Positions 49,102-60,899 of a stretch of DNA of 64,000 nt are shown here, piece by piece. The notes under the pieces are model-generated. The model was given only the letters and a program-made list of their open reading frames with translations. It had not been told where the DNA came from and searched no databases. The position numbers and the translations under genes are program-made. Location of the stretch: the NCBI GenBank assembly GCA_021234155.1, contig JAJEKV010000082.1, forward strand, positions 1,671,377-1,735,376, read 5' to 3'. The first letter of the stretch is position 1. Each line of letters opens with the position of its first letter. The stretch is from Isoetes taiwanensis. Lineage: Eukaryota > Streptophyta > Lycopodiopsida > Isoetales > Isoetaceae.

Positions 49102-49282
49102 CAATCGTGGTATTTATCAACCACTGTCATGTTTGAACCAGCATGAAATAAAAAAAATCCGTGTATTTTTTCTCTCAATGTGGTTTTAACATGACACTCA
49201 CTAAAAAATTCGTTAAGTTCACAAAAACCTCGTGTATTTTTTTTGGTTCAAACATGACAGTGGTTGATAAATACCACGATTG
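49102..49282. mobile_element. MITE (foldback element) in the copia RT, 9-bp target duplication
   Basis: A 181-bp insertion whose first 39 bp (49102-49140, starting CAATCGTGGTATTTATCAAC) are repeated perfectly inverted at its end (49244-49282). It is flanked by the direct repeat GCAAAAGGG at 49093-49101 and 49283-49291; because of the bases next to it the duplication can also be read as up to 13 bp. A 9-11-bp duplication with long terminal inverted repeats is typical of Mutator-like elements. No coding capacity, so it would have been moved by another element's transposase. Both TIRs are intact, which implies a fairly recent insertion compared with the copia host. Confidence 0.92.
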
Positions 49283-49372
49283 GCAAAAGGGCATGTATTT
49301 TCGTCTATAGTCAAGTTGACTAGTCCGAGAACCCTAATAGCATTAGCAGTGCAAAATGATATGGAGATAAGA

Positions 49373-49597
49373 TAGATAGTATTATTTTAACGTCCGTAGC
49401 TTAGAAGCTGACATCCGTGAACATGTGACCTTGCACACCACACTACATTGCTTGGTTGAATTTTGCCCCAACCACTTTACATTGCGTCACGTAGGTTTTG
49501 ACACCTTGAGTTGAGTCTTGATGCAGGCGGTCTCGAACTCGAGACCTATAGTTGCTAGACCTAGTGTGTTACCACTAGACTAAACGCCCAGACGCAA
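49373..49597 (-). mobile_element. tRNA-derived SINE in the copia RT, 22-bp target duplication
   Basis: A 225-bp insertion in antisense to copia. The A box TAGTCTAGTGG (49582-49572) fits the consensus exactly, and the B box is GAGTTCGAGACC (49540-49529), so the head is tRNA-like and read leftwards. The flanks are a perfect 22-bp direct repeat starting GCAAAATGATATGGAG at 49351-49372 and 49598-49619. Long duplications of this sort result from LINE-type target-primed reverse transcription. The repeated bases are copia coding sequence (QNDMEIR). The 3' end is ATCTATC-like, not poly-A. Confidence 0.9.
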
Positions 49598-50869
49598 GCA
49601 AAATGATATGGAGATAAGAACACGCGGATGTGAAGACAACGTTCCGAAATGGAGGTCCAAAAGAGAAATTTACATGGCAGCTGAAGGACATGAACAAGGA
49701 AATAATATGGTATGTAGATTGAAAAAAGCAATTTACGGCCTAAGCCAAGCATCTAGACGATGGTACGTATTTATGAAAATTTTCTACTTTTTATTGGATT
49801 AGGAAGCTAAAAACCGAAGGCAATTTATATATATGGAAAGAAGGCAATAAATGTTAAATCATGGCGCTATCTGTTGGGGCTTTATATTGATGATTGTGTT
49901 ATACTCGGTAATAACAAATCATAGTGGAAAGATCAAGGCTTCATTAAAGGAACACTTTCAAATGTTAGACTTAGGGGATCTTAAACAATTGTTGGATATG
50001 GAGGCTAAGAGAAATAGGAGAAAGTGGGAGCTATTTTTGATGCAAGAGCAAAATATTCAAAAAATCTTTGATACGGTTTAGCATCGAGGAGTGTAATATA
50101 TCAAAAACACATATTGCACTGAGCCACGAGGCATTAAGATTTGTTCAAAAAATCTATTTGAAAAAAGAATAATGGAAAAGGTGCCTTATCGTGCATTGAT
50201 AAGCACACTTTTACATATATTGCGAATAGTACAAAGCTAGGTATCTCTTTATGCAATTAATTTGTTGAGTTGTTTTTTGCAATAATCTAGGAAAAGAACA
50301 TTGGATAGCAGCCAAACGGGTTTTGAGATATTTGAAGGGTACATTGGATCATGGTATTTGTTTTACCAAGAGTAAAGAAAAGATCTTGATAGGTTATGCG
50401 GACGCAGACTGGGGAGGTGATCTAGATGACAGAAAATCAACTTCGGGTTTTGTGTTAATGACGGTGCTATATTTTGGGGCTGTAAAAAGCAAGAAAGTGT
50501 AGCAAAATTTAGCGTAGAAGTGGAATATGTGGCAGTACCACATGCGGCATCGAAAATAATTTGGTTACTTAGAATGCTTAAGGAATTGGGAAGTTCGTCA
50601 ATAGGCATCACCACACTATATTATGATAACAAAGGTGGGGTGGCGATGACCAAAAATCCAATTCATCATTCTCGAACCCAGCACATTGATACACCATCAT
50701 TTCATACGAGATGAAGTAGAAAAAGGAAAAATAGATGTGGCTTATTCTTCCTATATATATGATCACTACCAAAAAAAAAGATCCCATATGAGCATTTCGA
50801 GGACGGGAGGAATTGATATAAAAAAATTATCATGGTAGAATAATGTAAGTACATGCTCAAGAATACTGG

Positions 50870-52800
50870 CTGCTTACTCACGTGAGAGAAATTGATATGG
50901 TTTGGGCGCCATGGGTTTTGGGGAGGCGGCATCTAATTATCACATATAGAGGGTCAAACCTCAACGCCTAAATATTTTGCCCAGTTGGTTGGGCACAACG
51001 GTTAAGGCATCATATCAGACATCTCCACCGAACAACAATAGAGTACATCAAATGCTATAGAGTACGTCAAATGCCTTGAAAGTGTAACCATTATACTCAG
51101 GATTAAAAAACTCGCACTCTTGGGTTTTTGAGGAAAAACCCTCACGATAATTGAAACACTAATCAAAGATCGGGTTCTAAATACAACTGAGTACAACAAG
51201 GGTTGAACAAAGATATAATCATAATTGTTTGACTCTCATATATGTCACGGAGCTATGCTTGATTCTCGTACAACAAAGCTGATAGAGCCTGCAACCACAA
51301 ATCACGAATAAATACTAGAACCTCACGAACTATCAACCTGCACATGAAGTGAGTGTTACATCGACCATATATATATGAGAACCACACAACCAAATGCCTG
51401 ACACACAGCTGACAATCTCCAATTCCTAGGATGGGTCCTATGGCCAGTGGTGTTCTCATTGAGCTTTGTAAATATCGTTGAGTACAAATTGATTCCTAGC
51501 CGAGAATATAATTTTGAAAAAAGACTAAGCGAGTTTCATTAAAGTTGGAAATTTCGTGATTCATTTTTAAGCTCGAGAAATGAAATTTGTTGGATTTGTT
51601 TTCACACACATTGACAATCAAATCTGGCGGCTATTTACTTAAAAAAATGCACAAAAGGATTAGCCTGAAAATGCATCTATTTGACGAGAAATGGAAGTAG
51701 AATCGACTGGTAACAACTTTGGTTAAGCCATTTGAATAAAAATTGTGTGTGGAAAAAGCAATAAAGTGTGCATTTGAAATTGAATCATACTAAAAGGACA
51801 ATACCACGAAAAAAAGCAAACAAATAAGCATGTGATGCATTTACAATATATTCATATTGCAAATGGTTTGCTACAAGTAAGATATATATTAAAGGGCAAA
51901 TACATTAAGATGCGTATGTGTCATCAATATTCAAAGATTAATGATGCGAGTAATCATCAATACCACAGTAAAATCTTATATACAAGTATGATATGCAAAT
52001 GAGTTTTCAATATTCCTCACCAAAAACATTATCATCTGCTTTATCAATATCATCAGGGTTAATCTTACTTGATCCAATGTAGTTTTACGTGTCTTGTACC
52101 ACTTTTTCCCGGATCTGTGGCCTCTCACAGCACCGACTGTGACCCCTCTCCTCCACCACCATGTGATGTCTCTCCTCCACCATCATGTGATGTCTCTCTG
52201 AGTAGAGCCCAGTCGGTGTCAAAAACTCGGCCGAGAGTCCATGGTGTGGATCAAGCAAAGGGATTAATGGCGTTGTCAATTCTTCCAAGAATCCCTAGCA
52301 TACATTGGATCTTTTTTTCCATCATGCTCCATAGGCCACACTACTCCTTTTAAGCTGCAATGATGCCCTAGTAAAAGCCCCACGAGAAAAAAGTCGGAAC
52401 AAAAGGATTACGGAGGCGAGCTTATCGACAGGTATCTTTGTTATCTAGCGGGACCAACACCTTGTGAACCAATATTCCCCTTCCATACGCCCCTTGTAGT
52501 ATTTGAACATGTCCCTCGGGGGCTTGTTAGCGGATTCTCGGCTGGCCTGCTTGCATCTTTATGGTCTTAGGAACTTGGTGCTGGGATGTTCACCATAAAA
52601 CCTGAGATCAGTGTTCATCGGTACGTGCTTGGTGAGATCTACGGTGGCTAGAACCACGGTGCTCTTTTATGCCACCACGTTGCCACCACTTTCCTCTTCA
52701 TACATGCGCCTAAGTAAGCTCTAGATCACGGATTCTGGTCTCGAGCGAGTCGCGAGGAAGAGACTTCGTATGTTCGACTAACCAAACATATTATCGGTAT
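50870..52800. other. No recognised gene
   Basis: No copy of the putative copia LTR was found here. At about 50985-51010 there is a weak tRNA-like phrase (TTGGTTGGGCACAACGG). Near 52140-52200 a short CTCTCCTCCACCA-CATGTGATGT repeat occurs two to three times. Open frames are short and unassigned. Confidence 0.5.
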
Positions 52801-52812
52801 GTCTCAACATCG

Positions 52813-53500
52813 TCATCTTAGAAGCGGCATCAAAGAATTTGTGGCGAGTGGCGGGATCCCCGTCGAGGTAATTTGCCTGCATCCAAGCGGATCATCTTTG
52901 GCGGGCAACCGCGATCGGATCACAGGACAATCCACCACTAAAGCGCACTCCACATAAAATCTTTTGAAGTCGTCCTGGAAGCGCCGGGCTTTAGAATCTT
53001 CGGATGGATCGCCTAATGAAGGGCACATGACCATGGGCGCCCTCTTTTAGGTATTTAAATGCGAGACCCACTTGTATTATGCACCACACTTGCGATGGGA
53101 GGGTTGAAGATGCGGGGAATCCGTCGGACACCTTTCTCAAGTCCTCGAACTTTACGTACTTGATTCCAGAGTTTCATCATGGATGTAGTTGAGAATCTCC
53201 TTCTTCATGTAGGCAAGAATCCTCCAAGTTGCGTGCTCTGCGTCTTGAAAATTATCACCCTTATAATCAGAGTGTGACCTTAACATAAATGTCCCCTCGG
53301 TGGCTTCACGGAGGACATTCACGCAATCTTCATAATCGGTGCTCTCATGCGTCGGTAGTTCTGCGCTAAAATAGTCCTTATCCTTTGCTGATTATTTTGC
53401 TATTTGTTGGCCCTTGTTATCTTTTAATCCTTTTTCCATTTATTCCACATTTGGCCGAAGAGGAAGCGTAAATGTCGTCTGTGAAAATGAACTTTGTTGA
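52813..53500 (-). pseudogene. Decayed ORF of unknown family, minus strand
   Basis: Minus-strand pieces read like real protein. At about 53375-53150: YFSAELPTHESTDYEDCVNV followed by HSDYKGDNFQDAEHATWRIL and EILNYIHDETLESS, an uninterrupted run of about 70 codons. At 53034-52813: RRFQDDFKRFYVECALVVDC and SRLPAKDDPLGCRQITS. They lie in different frames with stops between, or an intron might separate them. I recognise no domain; gag-like or transposon-associated protein is possible. Confidence 0.35.
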
Positions 53501-53639
53501 CATCCTTGGTATCTTTCGAGAATCTTGTCAACCATTTCCAGGTAATCTTTGAAGGCAAACCAAATATGTTGAAACTGAATGCGTGGCGATTAATCCAAAT
53601 AAACATTGCTTCGGTACGGCATCAAATAAGCGCCGCTTG

Positions 53640-55800
53640 ATGCCAAATGTGACCATTTAACATCTAATGGCACATACCTTGTATTAGGTAAACTGGCAGT
53701 TGGCCTTTTCTGGCTGGTCTTCGGTTTTGCGCACTCACGATATTGCCTCACGCGGTGGTAGTATCGATCTGCGTAGGGTTCCTTAAGCTGCAGATCACGG
53801 CTCTGATGTCATTGACATCCCTGCTTGGCCCGAAGAAAGGTCAAGTCACTCGGTGCTCGAAGAACTCTGCAATCTATAAGTGTAAATCTTTTCGAGTTCT
53901 GTTCGGCATCGCCACGTCCCCAACTTCCCGACACACGGTTGCGGTAGAGGCAGAATGGTTGCCATTGATGTAGAACCTCATACCCGCCCGGTCGATTCTT
54001 GTGACCATGGTACTAGCTGCTTTGTATCTGAATCAAAGGGCACCACATCTGTGAAGGAAGACCGGATGGGGATCTTGACAAATGACTTTACCGCCGGTTT
54101 CCTAACATGTTCGGGATTTACAACTTCGTCTTTGTCATGTTAGGGTGTGCCTCTTCCATATCCCGGATGGATATTTTTCCGATATATGTCACACCTAGAG
54201 GAAACATGTGACCCGTCTTTCTTTGTATTGTTTTAGAGTTTCTTACGCCAACTCTTCCTCGGCATCACGGTCCATCTTCAACTCAAAGAAGGCACCTCAG
54301 GACTTTCCATTTCCCTGCTTTTCGACCCTCATCTCCTTCTTTGTTTCCCTCCCCTCCTTTTATGTTGGGAATGCTTTTCGGCCCGTCGATGCAAGCGCCT
54401 TTTACCTCTCAAATGTGGGGAGGATTTAGTATCACTAATGGTTCTCTCCGAATCCTATTTATCAGGGACTTGATAGGAGAACCGATAGGTGTCCTGGATA
54501 GGAGACTTGGGAGTCGTGACTTGGGGAAGAGACTTGGGATTTTCCTCGTCTTTCTTTTTGATTCTCTTCCTCATGCTCTGTCCCTTCTATTTGGATTGTT
54601 CCTTTCTTTGCTTTGGCTTGCTAAGGTTTGGCTTTCTCTTCCCATCCTTCTTTGTAATCTCCTAGAAGAAGCGTGTTGTCCATTAAGCGGGCATATTACC
54701 CGGAGGTCTTGGCTCGACAATATGTGACACGAGTTCTTTGATCGTCCATGGCTGAGCGAGGAGAATGCCAAATCCTCTAAGTAGCTTCGGCTGGTGCCAT
54801 TAATAGCGGTGCCTCTGCTTTTCATTAGGAAGGCAGCGGCCGACCTTTTTCTTTTGGCGAGATAATGCGGTCCTTGATCTTTGGATTCCATCATCGTGGA
54901 TCGTAAACCGCCATCCATGCAAGTCTGATCAATGGTGCAATTCACGGGGATCCTCCTTTGTGCAACCAAGGAAGTCTAATCTTCCCCTTTTCACCTCCCC
55001 GCATGTTGACAATGATGCCAAAAGGCGCATCCTGGCGCCCTGTTCACCACTTCAGAGGAAAACTTTGTGAGGAGGCAAAATTCTCTCCTCTTGTCCCCCT
55101 TTGGGGTCGACCCCTTCCTCCAAGGGAATTGCCCCCGACAATTTCCATGCACCATGGCCTTCCGACCATGACCACGGTCTTCTCGTCCACAACGTTTTTG
55201 GGGCTTGGACAACGGCTTCACAAGAAAACAACTAATCAACATTCAAATCATGAAACCCAAACCCAACCCACTCACGCCATTTCCATGCAAATGAGTACAT
55301 CTGCGCCGTTTCTCGGACCGGTCGGGAATCCCTCGACCAGCCAACAATCAGTGTACTCCCTATTCTGCGCCAGCGAGTCGAGGACATTATTCGACCGCTG
55401 GTCGATATTAAATGTCGTACTTTCTAGATTGTTGGCAAAGTTGGGAAGGCGGCTTCGCCGGTGGAGAAATGGCGCCATTACATGCAAATGGCCACCGCAC
55501 TACTTGCATTATACTACATCCGGCTCAAACAAACTACAAAAAACGCATCCCAAAGAAATGGCGGCGGATGGCATCATTTCTTTCGAGACGGGACCTAGGG
55601 AAACTCACTATCCTAGACACCTGGATACATGAAACAGCGCGGTCGCGCTATTTATATACCCATGACCCGGAAAACATTTAAAAAGCGGTCATTTAACCAA
55701 CCGAACCCCAGGCCATCCATATATGCGACCCGCACGGGGGATCATTACCTGGGACCCGATAGAAATTTACTCCACCTTTTTCTGGAGCTTACAATGATAC
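53640..55800. other. No recognised gene
   Basis: Many overlapping open frames on both strands in GC-moderate DNA. The longest is 54958-55632 plus (224 codons), Ser/Thr/Pro-rich without a recognised domain. Antisense frames of similar quality exist, so I do not call a gene. Confidence 0.4.
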
Positions 55801-58420
55801 TTGAGCATTGAAGGCCAACGAGATACTTGGCTTGGGAAAGGAGTTCACGAACGACCTGCATCAATTCATGAATGTTGGCATGCTAGCCGATGGAGGGAAA
55901 TGCAATATTTCCGGGATCCAAGCACAAAGTGGGAGCTGCCCATTACTTGCAAGCATTGCCAAACAATGCAGACATGGCCTTTGGGCAATCGAAAGAATGC
56001 ATTACTCATCTGCAGTTTGATCTCATCAACCAATAATTACTTAGTAACATGTCCTCAATGCCTCGTGGAAGATTCGTATCCACCGGCGGGGAGTGCTTTG
56101 GAGATCCAAGAAATTTAGCTCTTCTACTACATTGGGATGGGGGTGACCAACTTCGAACACGATGAGAAGTAGTGGTGTTGTTAAGCCTTGTGGCGTTAAA
56201 TGGAGGAAAAGGTCAAGATGCCAAACCTGAAAAGAACTAACTTTTTTTTTGTTTATTCCTAAGAGAAGATCAATTTCGTACTAAGGTCTCGACCCCTTTA
56301 TTGAGCCTTTGATTCGAGTTGAGGAACCTTTATATAACAGATTGGAGGTGAAATATGCACTTGATGCTAATGTTATTCATCGAGGATTGCCTCAAGTTTT
56401 CCATCAAAGATGTATTCTATATGCCATTACAGTGAGACCATCATGCACAATGTGAACTTTTGAAATTGTCTTCTAGTAAGTGTGAACGCCCTCATTAAAC
56501 CATAAAATTTATCATTCTGATCCTTGCTTCTTTGCTGTTGACAGGTGGGAAAGCTCCGTGTAGACGGTGTGATATTGTATTGCCAATTTCTTCTGACAAC
56601 TCATACTACTATAATGACTTGTTGAAGCGAACACGTGTGCCAGACAAGAAGAAAACAATGGAGCATGTGTTTAATGGCATTGAACAGTTGAGTGATGGTA
56701 TTCCGAATGCAGCCCGTGATACAGGTGTCCGTGGTTCTAGCATGTTCTTGAGTCTGTATCAGCTATATGGGTTTGATCTGCTCCATCATTCAGTCGTAGA
56801 TCTCATGCACACAATGGCTTTAAATCTGTGTTATAAATGCAACAAGAGAATGTTTGAGCAAGTAAAAAAGCGGTAATGAGAGGGGCTTGCTATGGAGAGA
56901 TTACGAAATGTAATAGGCTGCAAGAACTTCGCCGCATGAAAGATGGCAGTGTCCACGAGATCCATTCAAGCGATTTGGGTTTTAAAGCACAAGAGCGGCA
57001 GGTTTTCAGCCGGTGGTATCTTTGTACTTTGCGAGGCTTGGTAAGTGAAGATGATTTTAATATATCGCAAATTACTACAGATTTGACTAGGATCTTTTTT
57101 TATTATGCCCGCACAAATGGATGGACACTAGAAACAAGAGACGTGGCAAAGAAGTTGTTGCAGGCTTGGCGCATACATTGGAATGAGCTTTGTGGTCCAA
57201 ACACCTCTCCTTTGGAGCATATGGCAGGAGAATGCCATATTTTAGATGATGTAGATATCATTGGCCCTCTAGATGCCACTTGGTGTTATTTTTTTGAGAG
57301 CACCTTTGCCAAGCTATTACAGATGCCAACAAACAAGAAAGATATGGAAGTGACATATGCTCGTGTGGAGGCACGTCTTTTGTACTCTAAAATCTATCGT
57401 GCAAAGTCTTTGGATGGGGATGGCTTGTTACCTCCTAACCGTGGTGAATTATATTTGCGGTCAGCTTTGGTAGGTGTTGAAGATGGCAAGTCATTTGTGC
57501 CTATGTCTACATCTGTCGCAAATGGAGGCATCATCCGTGAAAGTTCCCAAAACATGGCGATTTAGTTATGGTCAACATACAAGAGGTATAAGTTAGAGGC
57601 TTGGGAAAACATTATTTCCAGCAAAGGCATACTTATTGGATCTGGAAAGACAAGGGAATGCACAATAGAAGAAGAGAATTACCTTCAAAAGGCATGCAGG
57701 CTGAACGGTCCATCTCAGTCCACTATTTCACAGTATAACGGAATATTGCTTGCAGGATCTATATTTACAAAAGGGGATACTATGGTAGTTCAAAATAAGG
57801 ATAGTTGTGAAGGACAATGGTATGGTAAGCTCAGGTATATTTTCTCCCATAAAGAAGGATCTGAAACAAATGTGTATTTTGCAGCAGACTATTATAGATA
57901 CCAGCTACTAAATTCTAGTATTGATTTTGATGATGCAACTGGAATGCCCATCTTGGCTGAAGGAATGGAGCCTTTCAATTATGAGTCTATCTTGCCAGTC
58001 CGCTACATACTTCGAGAAATATGCATTTTGCCCATGAGGACAGCGAGAGATACAAGGACTATTGCACTTGAGACCAAGACTATGACATTGCCAAATAGGC
58101 TACTTCAATTGCATAAGCCTGGAAATATTCCTATTTGGCCCTTGGAGGAGGATGTTGTTGCTGTTCAAGCTATCAAACATAGTTCTGCACCCCATTTGAC
58201 CTCATCTGATGGTTGTTGGTATGCTCTTGTTAATGCAGTAAATGAAAAAGACAGGAAAGTGAAGATTACGTGGTTGAATTTAACAAACAAGAGAGGAGCA
58301 CGGTGCTTGGTGCCATCTTATGAGGAAAAGAGGTGGCAATCTTGGGATTGTCTTCTTAAAGTGTTGACTGTCAGAAAAAGTGGCATTGGACGACATGCTT
58401 TTTACTATCTATTGGATTGA
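55801..58420 (+). pseudogene. CACTA-superfamily (Tnp2/Plavaka-like) transposase remnant
   Basis: The best part, 56545-58420, is the C-terminal half of a Tnp2-type DDE transposase that would cut and paste a CACTA-like element. It seems to start after an intron (TGCTGTTGACAG at 56533-56544 is a good acceptor). Blocks in order: GGKAPCRRCDI; GIPNAARDTGVRGSS; FDLLHHSVVDLMHTMALNLC, with the DxMH motif of Tnp2 proteins; then, in the next frame from 56876, a helical segment with CHILDDVDIIGPLDATWCYF and PTNKKDMEVTYARVEA, matching the H..DD...GP...W.f.E..n..L...TN..E.T..R pattern of the DUF4218-like region. After one in-frame TAG (57563-57565), 57746-58420 encodes a C-terminal domain (GQWYGKLRYIFSHKEGSETN, ILPVRYILREICILPM). 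There is one frameshift at about 56876 and one stop. The open frame 55801-56118 (CKHCQ, CPQCLVED) may be an upstream exon, but this is weak. Exact subfamily not settled. Confidence 0.72.
56533..56544 (+). other. Probable 3' splice site of transposase intron
   Basis: A pyrimidine-rich stretch ending TGCTGTTGACAG precedes the first conserved transposase codons; the intron would end in phase 1. The donor was not identified. Confidence 0.45.
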
Positions 58421-60139
58421 GGAAATGCTTTGGCTAGTTGCAGATTAATCATCAGTGCTTTGACAGGTATTAGCAGCTGTTCCTTTGTTTGTAATATATG
58501 TCATTTCAAGTTATTTTATTTGTTGATTGAATGACATCGTTTTCCAGCAGTCATAGAATATGAAAAGAAAGCGTGTAATTGGCAAAAAGTTTGTTGTACT
58601 CAATGCTCTGGTAATAAATCTATTTCATTCAAAAGAAATTGTGTCTGTGTTATTTCCAGGTTCTTTTAAGTCCCGTGTATACTGATGGAATCACTGTTTG
58701 TGTTATCAGTTATAATCAGCTTGCTCAGTTATTACCTGTGCGATATGATCATCCAATATTCAACATTCTTCTGAAATATTCAAAACAGAAAAACATTATT
58801 GTGAAGGTTCATGTCAATGGCATTCAATGGTTGCATTTGAATTTTGTATGTAACATGTATTAGAGTATGCACCTTATCTGGCAAACACTGCTCAAACGCT
58901 GCTAATTCGATATGTAAAGTTCTTTTCTAAAGAAAGCTTTGTCAAATACCACCATCTAAATTTTGAACTATTTGCGAAGGTTCAAATGAATAACACTATT
59001 CATTTGGTATTTGACTGGATCAATATTTGTTAGTTGACTGGCAATGCATCATTCACAAATTTCCAATTTTCTCTTCTTCGATCATCGTGCCGAGAGACCA
59101 AGCATCAGATTCGGCTACTACAACTTTGATTCTCTAACAAATTACAGATCTCGATACCATTCTCCATCAACGGTCTCCTGCAATATGGCTTGAAACTTTC
59201 TAAAAGAACCACTATTCGACCTCCAGGCAAAAATCTTGTACTACCAAATTCGACCTCCCTATAGAAATCTTGTACCATCGAGTATATGATAATGGTAGGC
59301 TAATTTGAGTGCAATCCACAGTTCCCATGTGCATCATGATCATAAGATATGAAAATCATTCAAAAACATGTGGTTGTTAAAGGGTTGAATCTATGTGAAC
59401 ACAATAGTAGGAATTGACAAAAATGATATGACTACGGATCACATGAATCCTTTAAACGAGACCAATATGTGATTTTTAACTAAGCATTGTGGAGATCAAT
59501 GGAGCTAATCCTGCAGAAGCTTCAACTGTCGGGGTTATACCTAGGGTCAATGCTCAAGCAATATTATGGTCAATGCTTTTAAAACAATGATTCCTACTAG
59601 AGTGTTTTGCATGGTTGTAAAGGTTAGAAATTAAATAAGAAAAGTGACATAACAATTTGCATAAAGTCTCTATCGAAATGAACTCAAACTGAATTTTATT
59701 AACTCACAAATTGCCCTCATTTGTTTCTTTCTCAACATCAAAGTGATCTAGAGGAAACACCATTTAAAATGCAATACATCAAATAATAATGTGGAAGCAT
59801 AATGTGTGTACATCCACAACTACAAACTAAGTTTATCGTCTTCACATGTAAAGTTCTAAGTTGATCATTTGTCTATCTCCATAATCTCGATATCACAACT
59901 ATTCTATAGAGATGCACAGATTAAGCCTTTTAGAATAATAAGTTCTATTTTCGACGTCGGGATCCTAAAACTTCGAATTCACAAGAAATATTCACAAGTT
60001 AATGTACTACTCAAGGTCTCTATAACCTCAACATCGCAATCGTGCGCACTTGTAGGACCTGACATTACAAATCTTGAGATCATTTCCACCCTAGAAATTG
60101 GGACTGTAATTAATATCTCAAATTATGTTTGTTAAGTTT
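58421..60139. other. No recognised gene; transposon 3' region
   Basis: AT-rich sequence between the transposase stop and the AAAACCAC repeat array. An open frame at 58639-58863 (74 codons) is unassigned. Probably 3' untranslated and internal DNA of the same transposon. Confidence 0.4.
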
Positions 60140-60886
60140 AGATAAAACCACTATAAAATACCATCAACTATAAAGAAAAAACCATGAAAGATTTGACTAT
60201 ATAGACTACGTTAGCTTCCATCTTGCGAAGATTGACCAGCAAAACCATGTTAAAAACCACAAGTAATTTAAAGTCATAATAACTTAGGAAAGCAGAAATA
60301 AAACCACACAACGATTTAAATGTTCCATGACAAAAACCACTAGCATTCTTTTGTGAATAAGAAATTGCAAAAGTCAATCAACAAACCATATTAAAAAACT
60401 AGTAACAATTTGGCAAGTCATGTTAGCTTAGAAATTATTATGGAAAACCTCACATGAAAAATGCTATGTCTAGAACCATTAAAGTATTTATAGTCAAAAA
60501 ACACTAACATTTTGGCATGTCGTGTTTTCTTGCAAAACTAGGATGAAAAAACCACAAACAAAAACATGTTATTAAACTATATAAAAAACCTTGAAGTATT
60601 ACCAATTAAATCCGCTCTCAAAACCATCTACACATCTTAAAAAACTAGTAAATATCCCTTTCTTACTCTCAATGTTGCAAACTGCATGATTAACCATCAT
60701 GACATGTCAAATCAGTACCAAAAACCTTGATAAAAAACTTTATCACTTTCAAATAACCATATTAGAGCATAAACTAGCATATAAAACCACATTCACATTT
60801 TAAAAACCACTTCAATATGTGGATTTTATTGAGAAAAAGTATTTCTGCTCAGAAAACCACTATCATAGTGGTTTTGTAGTGGTTAT
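60140..60886 (+). repeat. AAAACCAC subterminal repeats ending in a CACTA-type terminus
   Basis: More than ten copies of AAAACCAC/AAAACCAT/AAAAACCACTA, all in one orientation, lie in a longer degenerate unit (AAAAACTAGTAACAATTTGG, then TCATGTTAGCTTAG, then AAAACC). The array stops at about 60877-60886, where CAGAAAACCACTATCATAGTGG is followed by TTTTGTAGTGG. The reverse complement starts CACTACAAAACCAC, as expected of a CACTA transposon end. It would therefore close, on the right, an element that contains the Tnp2-like transposase. The partner left end was not found. Confidence 0.55.
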
Positions 60887-60899
60887 TTATAATGGTTAA

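Larger units (their letters stand above)
48338..50860 (+). mobile_element. Ty1/copia retrotransposon internal region, deleted and interrupted
   Basis: A copia polyprotein 3' half. Integrase C-terminus at 48360-48480 (KIHISRAVVFYEEI, the family's HISRDVVFDE motif) begins almost directly after the leader, so gag, protease and most of integrase are deleted. RT starts near 48930 (WKEAMQNELKSFEEAGIYEL, then VVGSKWI), is cut by a MITE at 49102 and a SINE at about 49373, and continues at 49619 (EIYMAAEGHEQGNNMVCRLK, KKAIYGLSQASRRW). A shifted piece near 49870-49900 holds the DD box in the form of YIDDC. RNase H is at about 50395-50730 (ADWGGDLDDRKSTSGFV, SVEVEYVAVPHAASKIIWL, YDNKGGVAMTKNPIHHSRTQ). 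Stops and frameshifts are frequent. No 3' LTR seen, so the element is a truncated relic. Confidence 0.93.

Noticed and set aside
50985-51200. Another tRNA-derived SINE (TTGGTTGGGCACAACGG)
   Set aside because: No acceptable B box at the right distance and no flanking duplication.
54958-55632. 224-codon ORF as a gene
   Set aside because: No domain, low-complexity composition, and overlapping antisense frames of similar quality.
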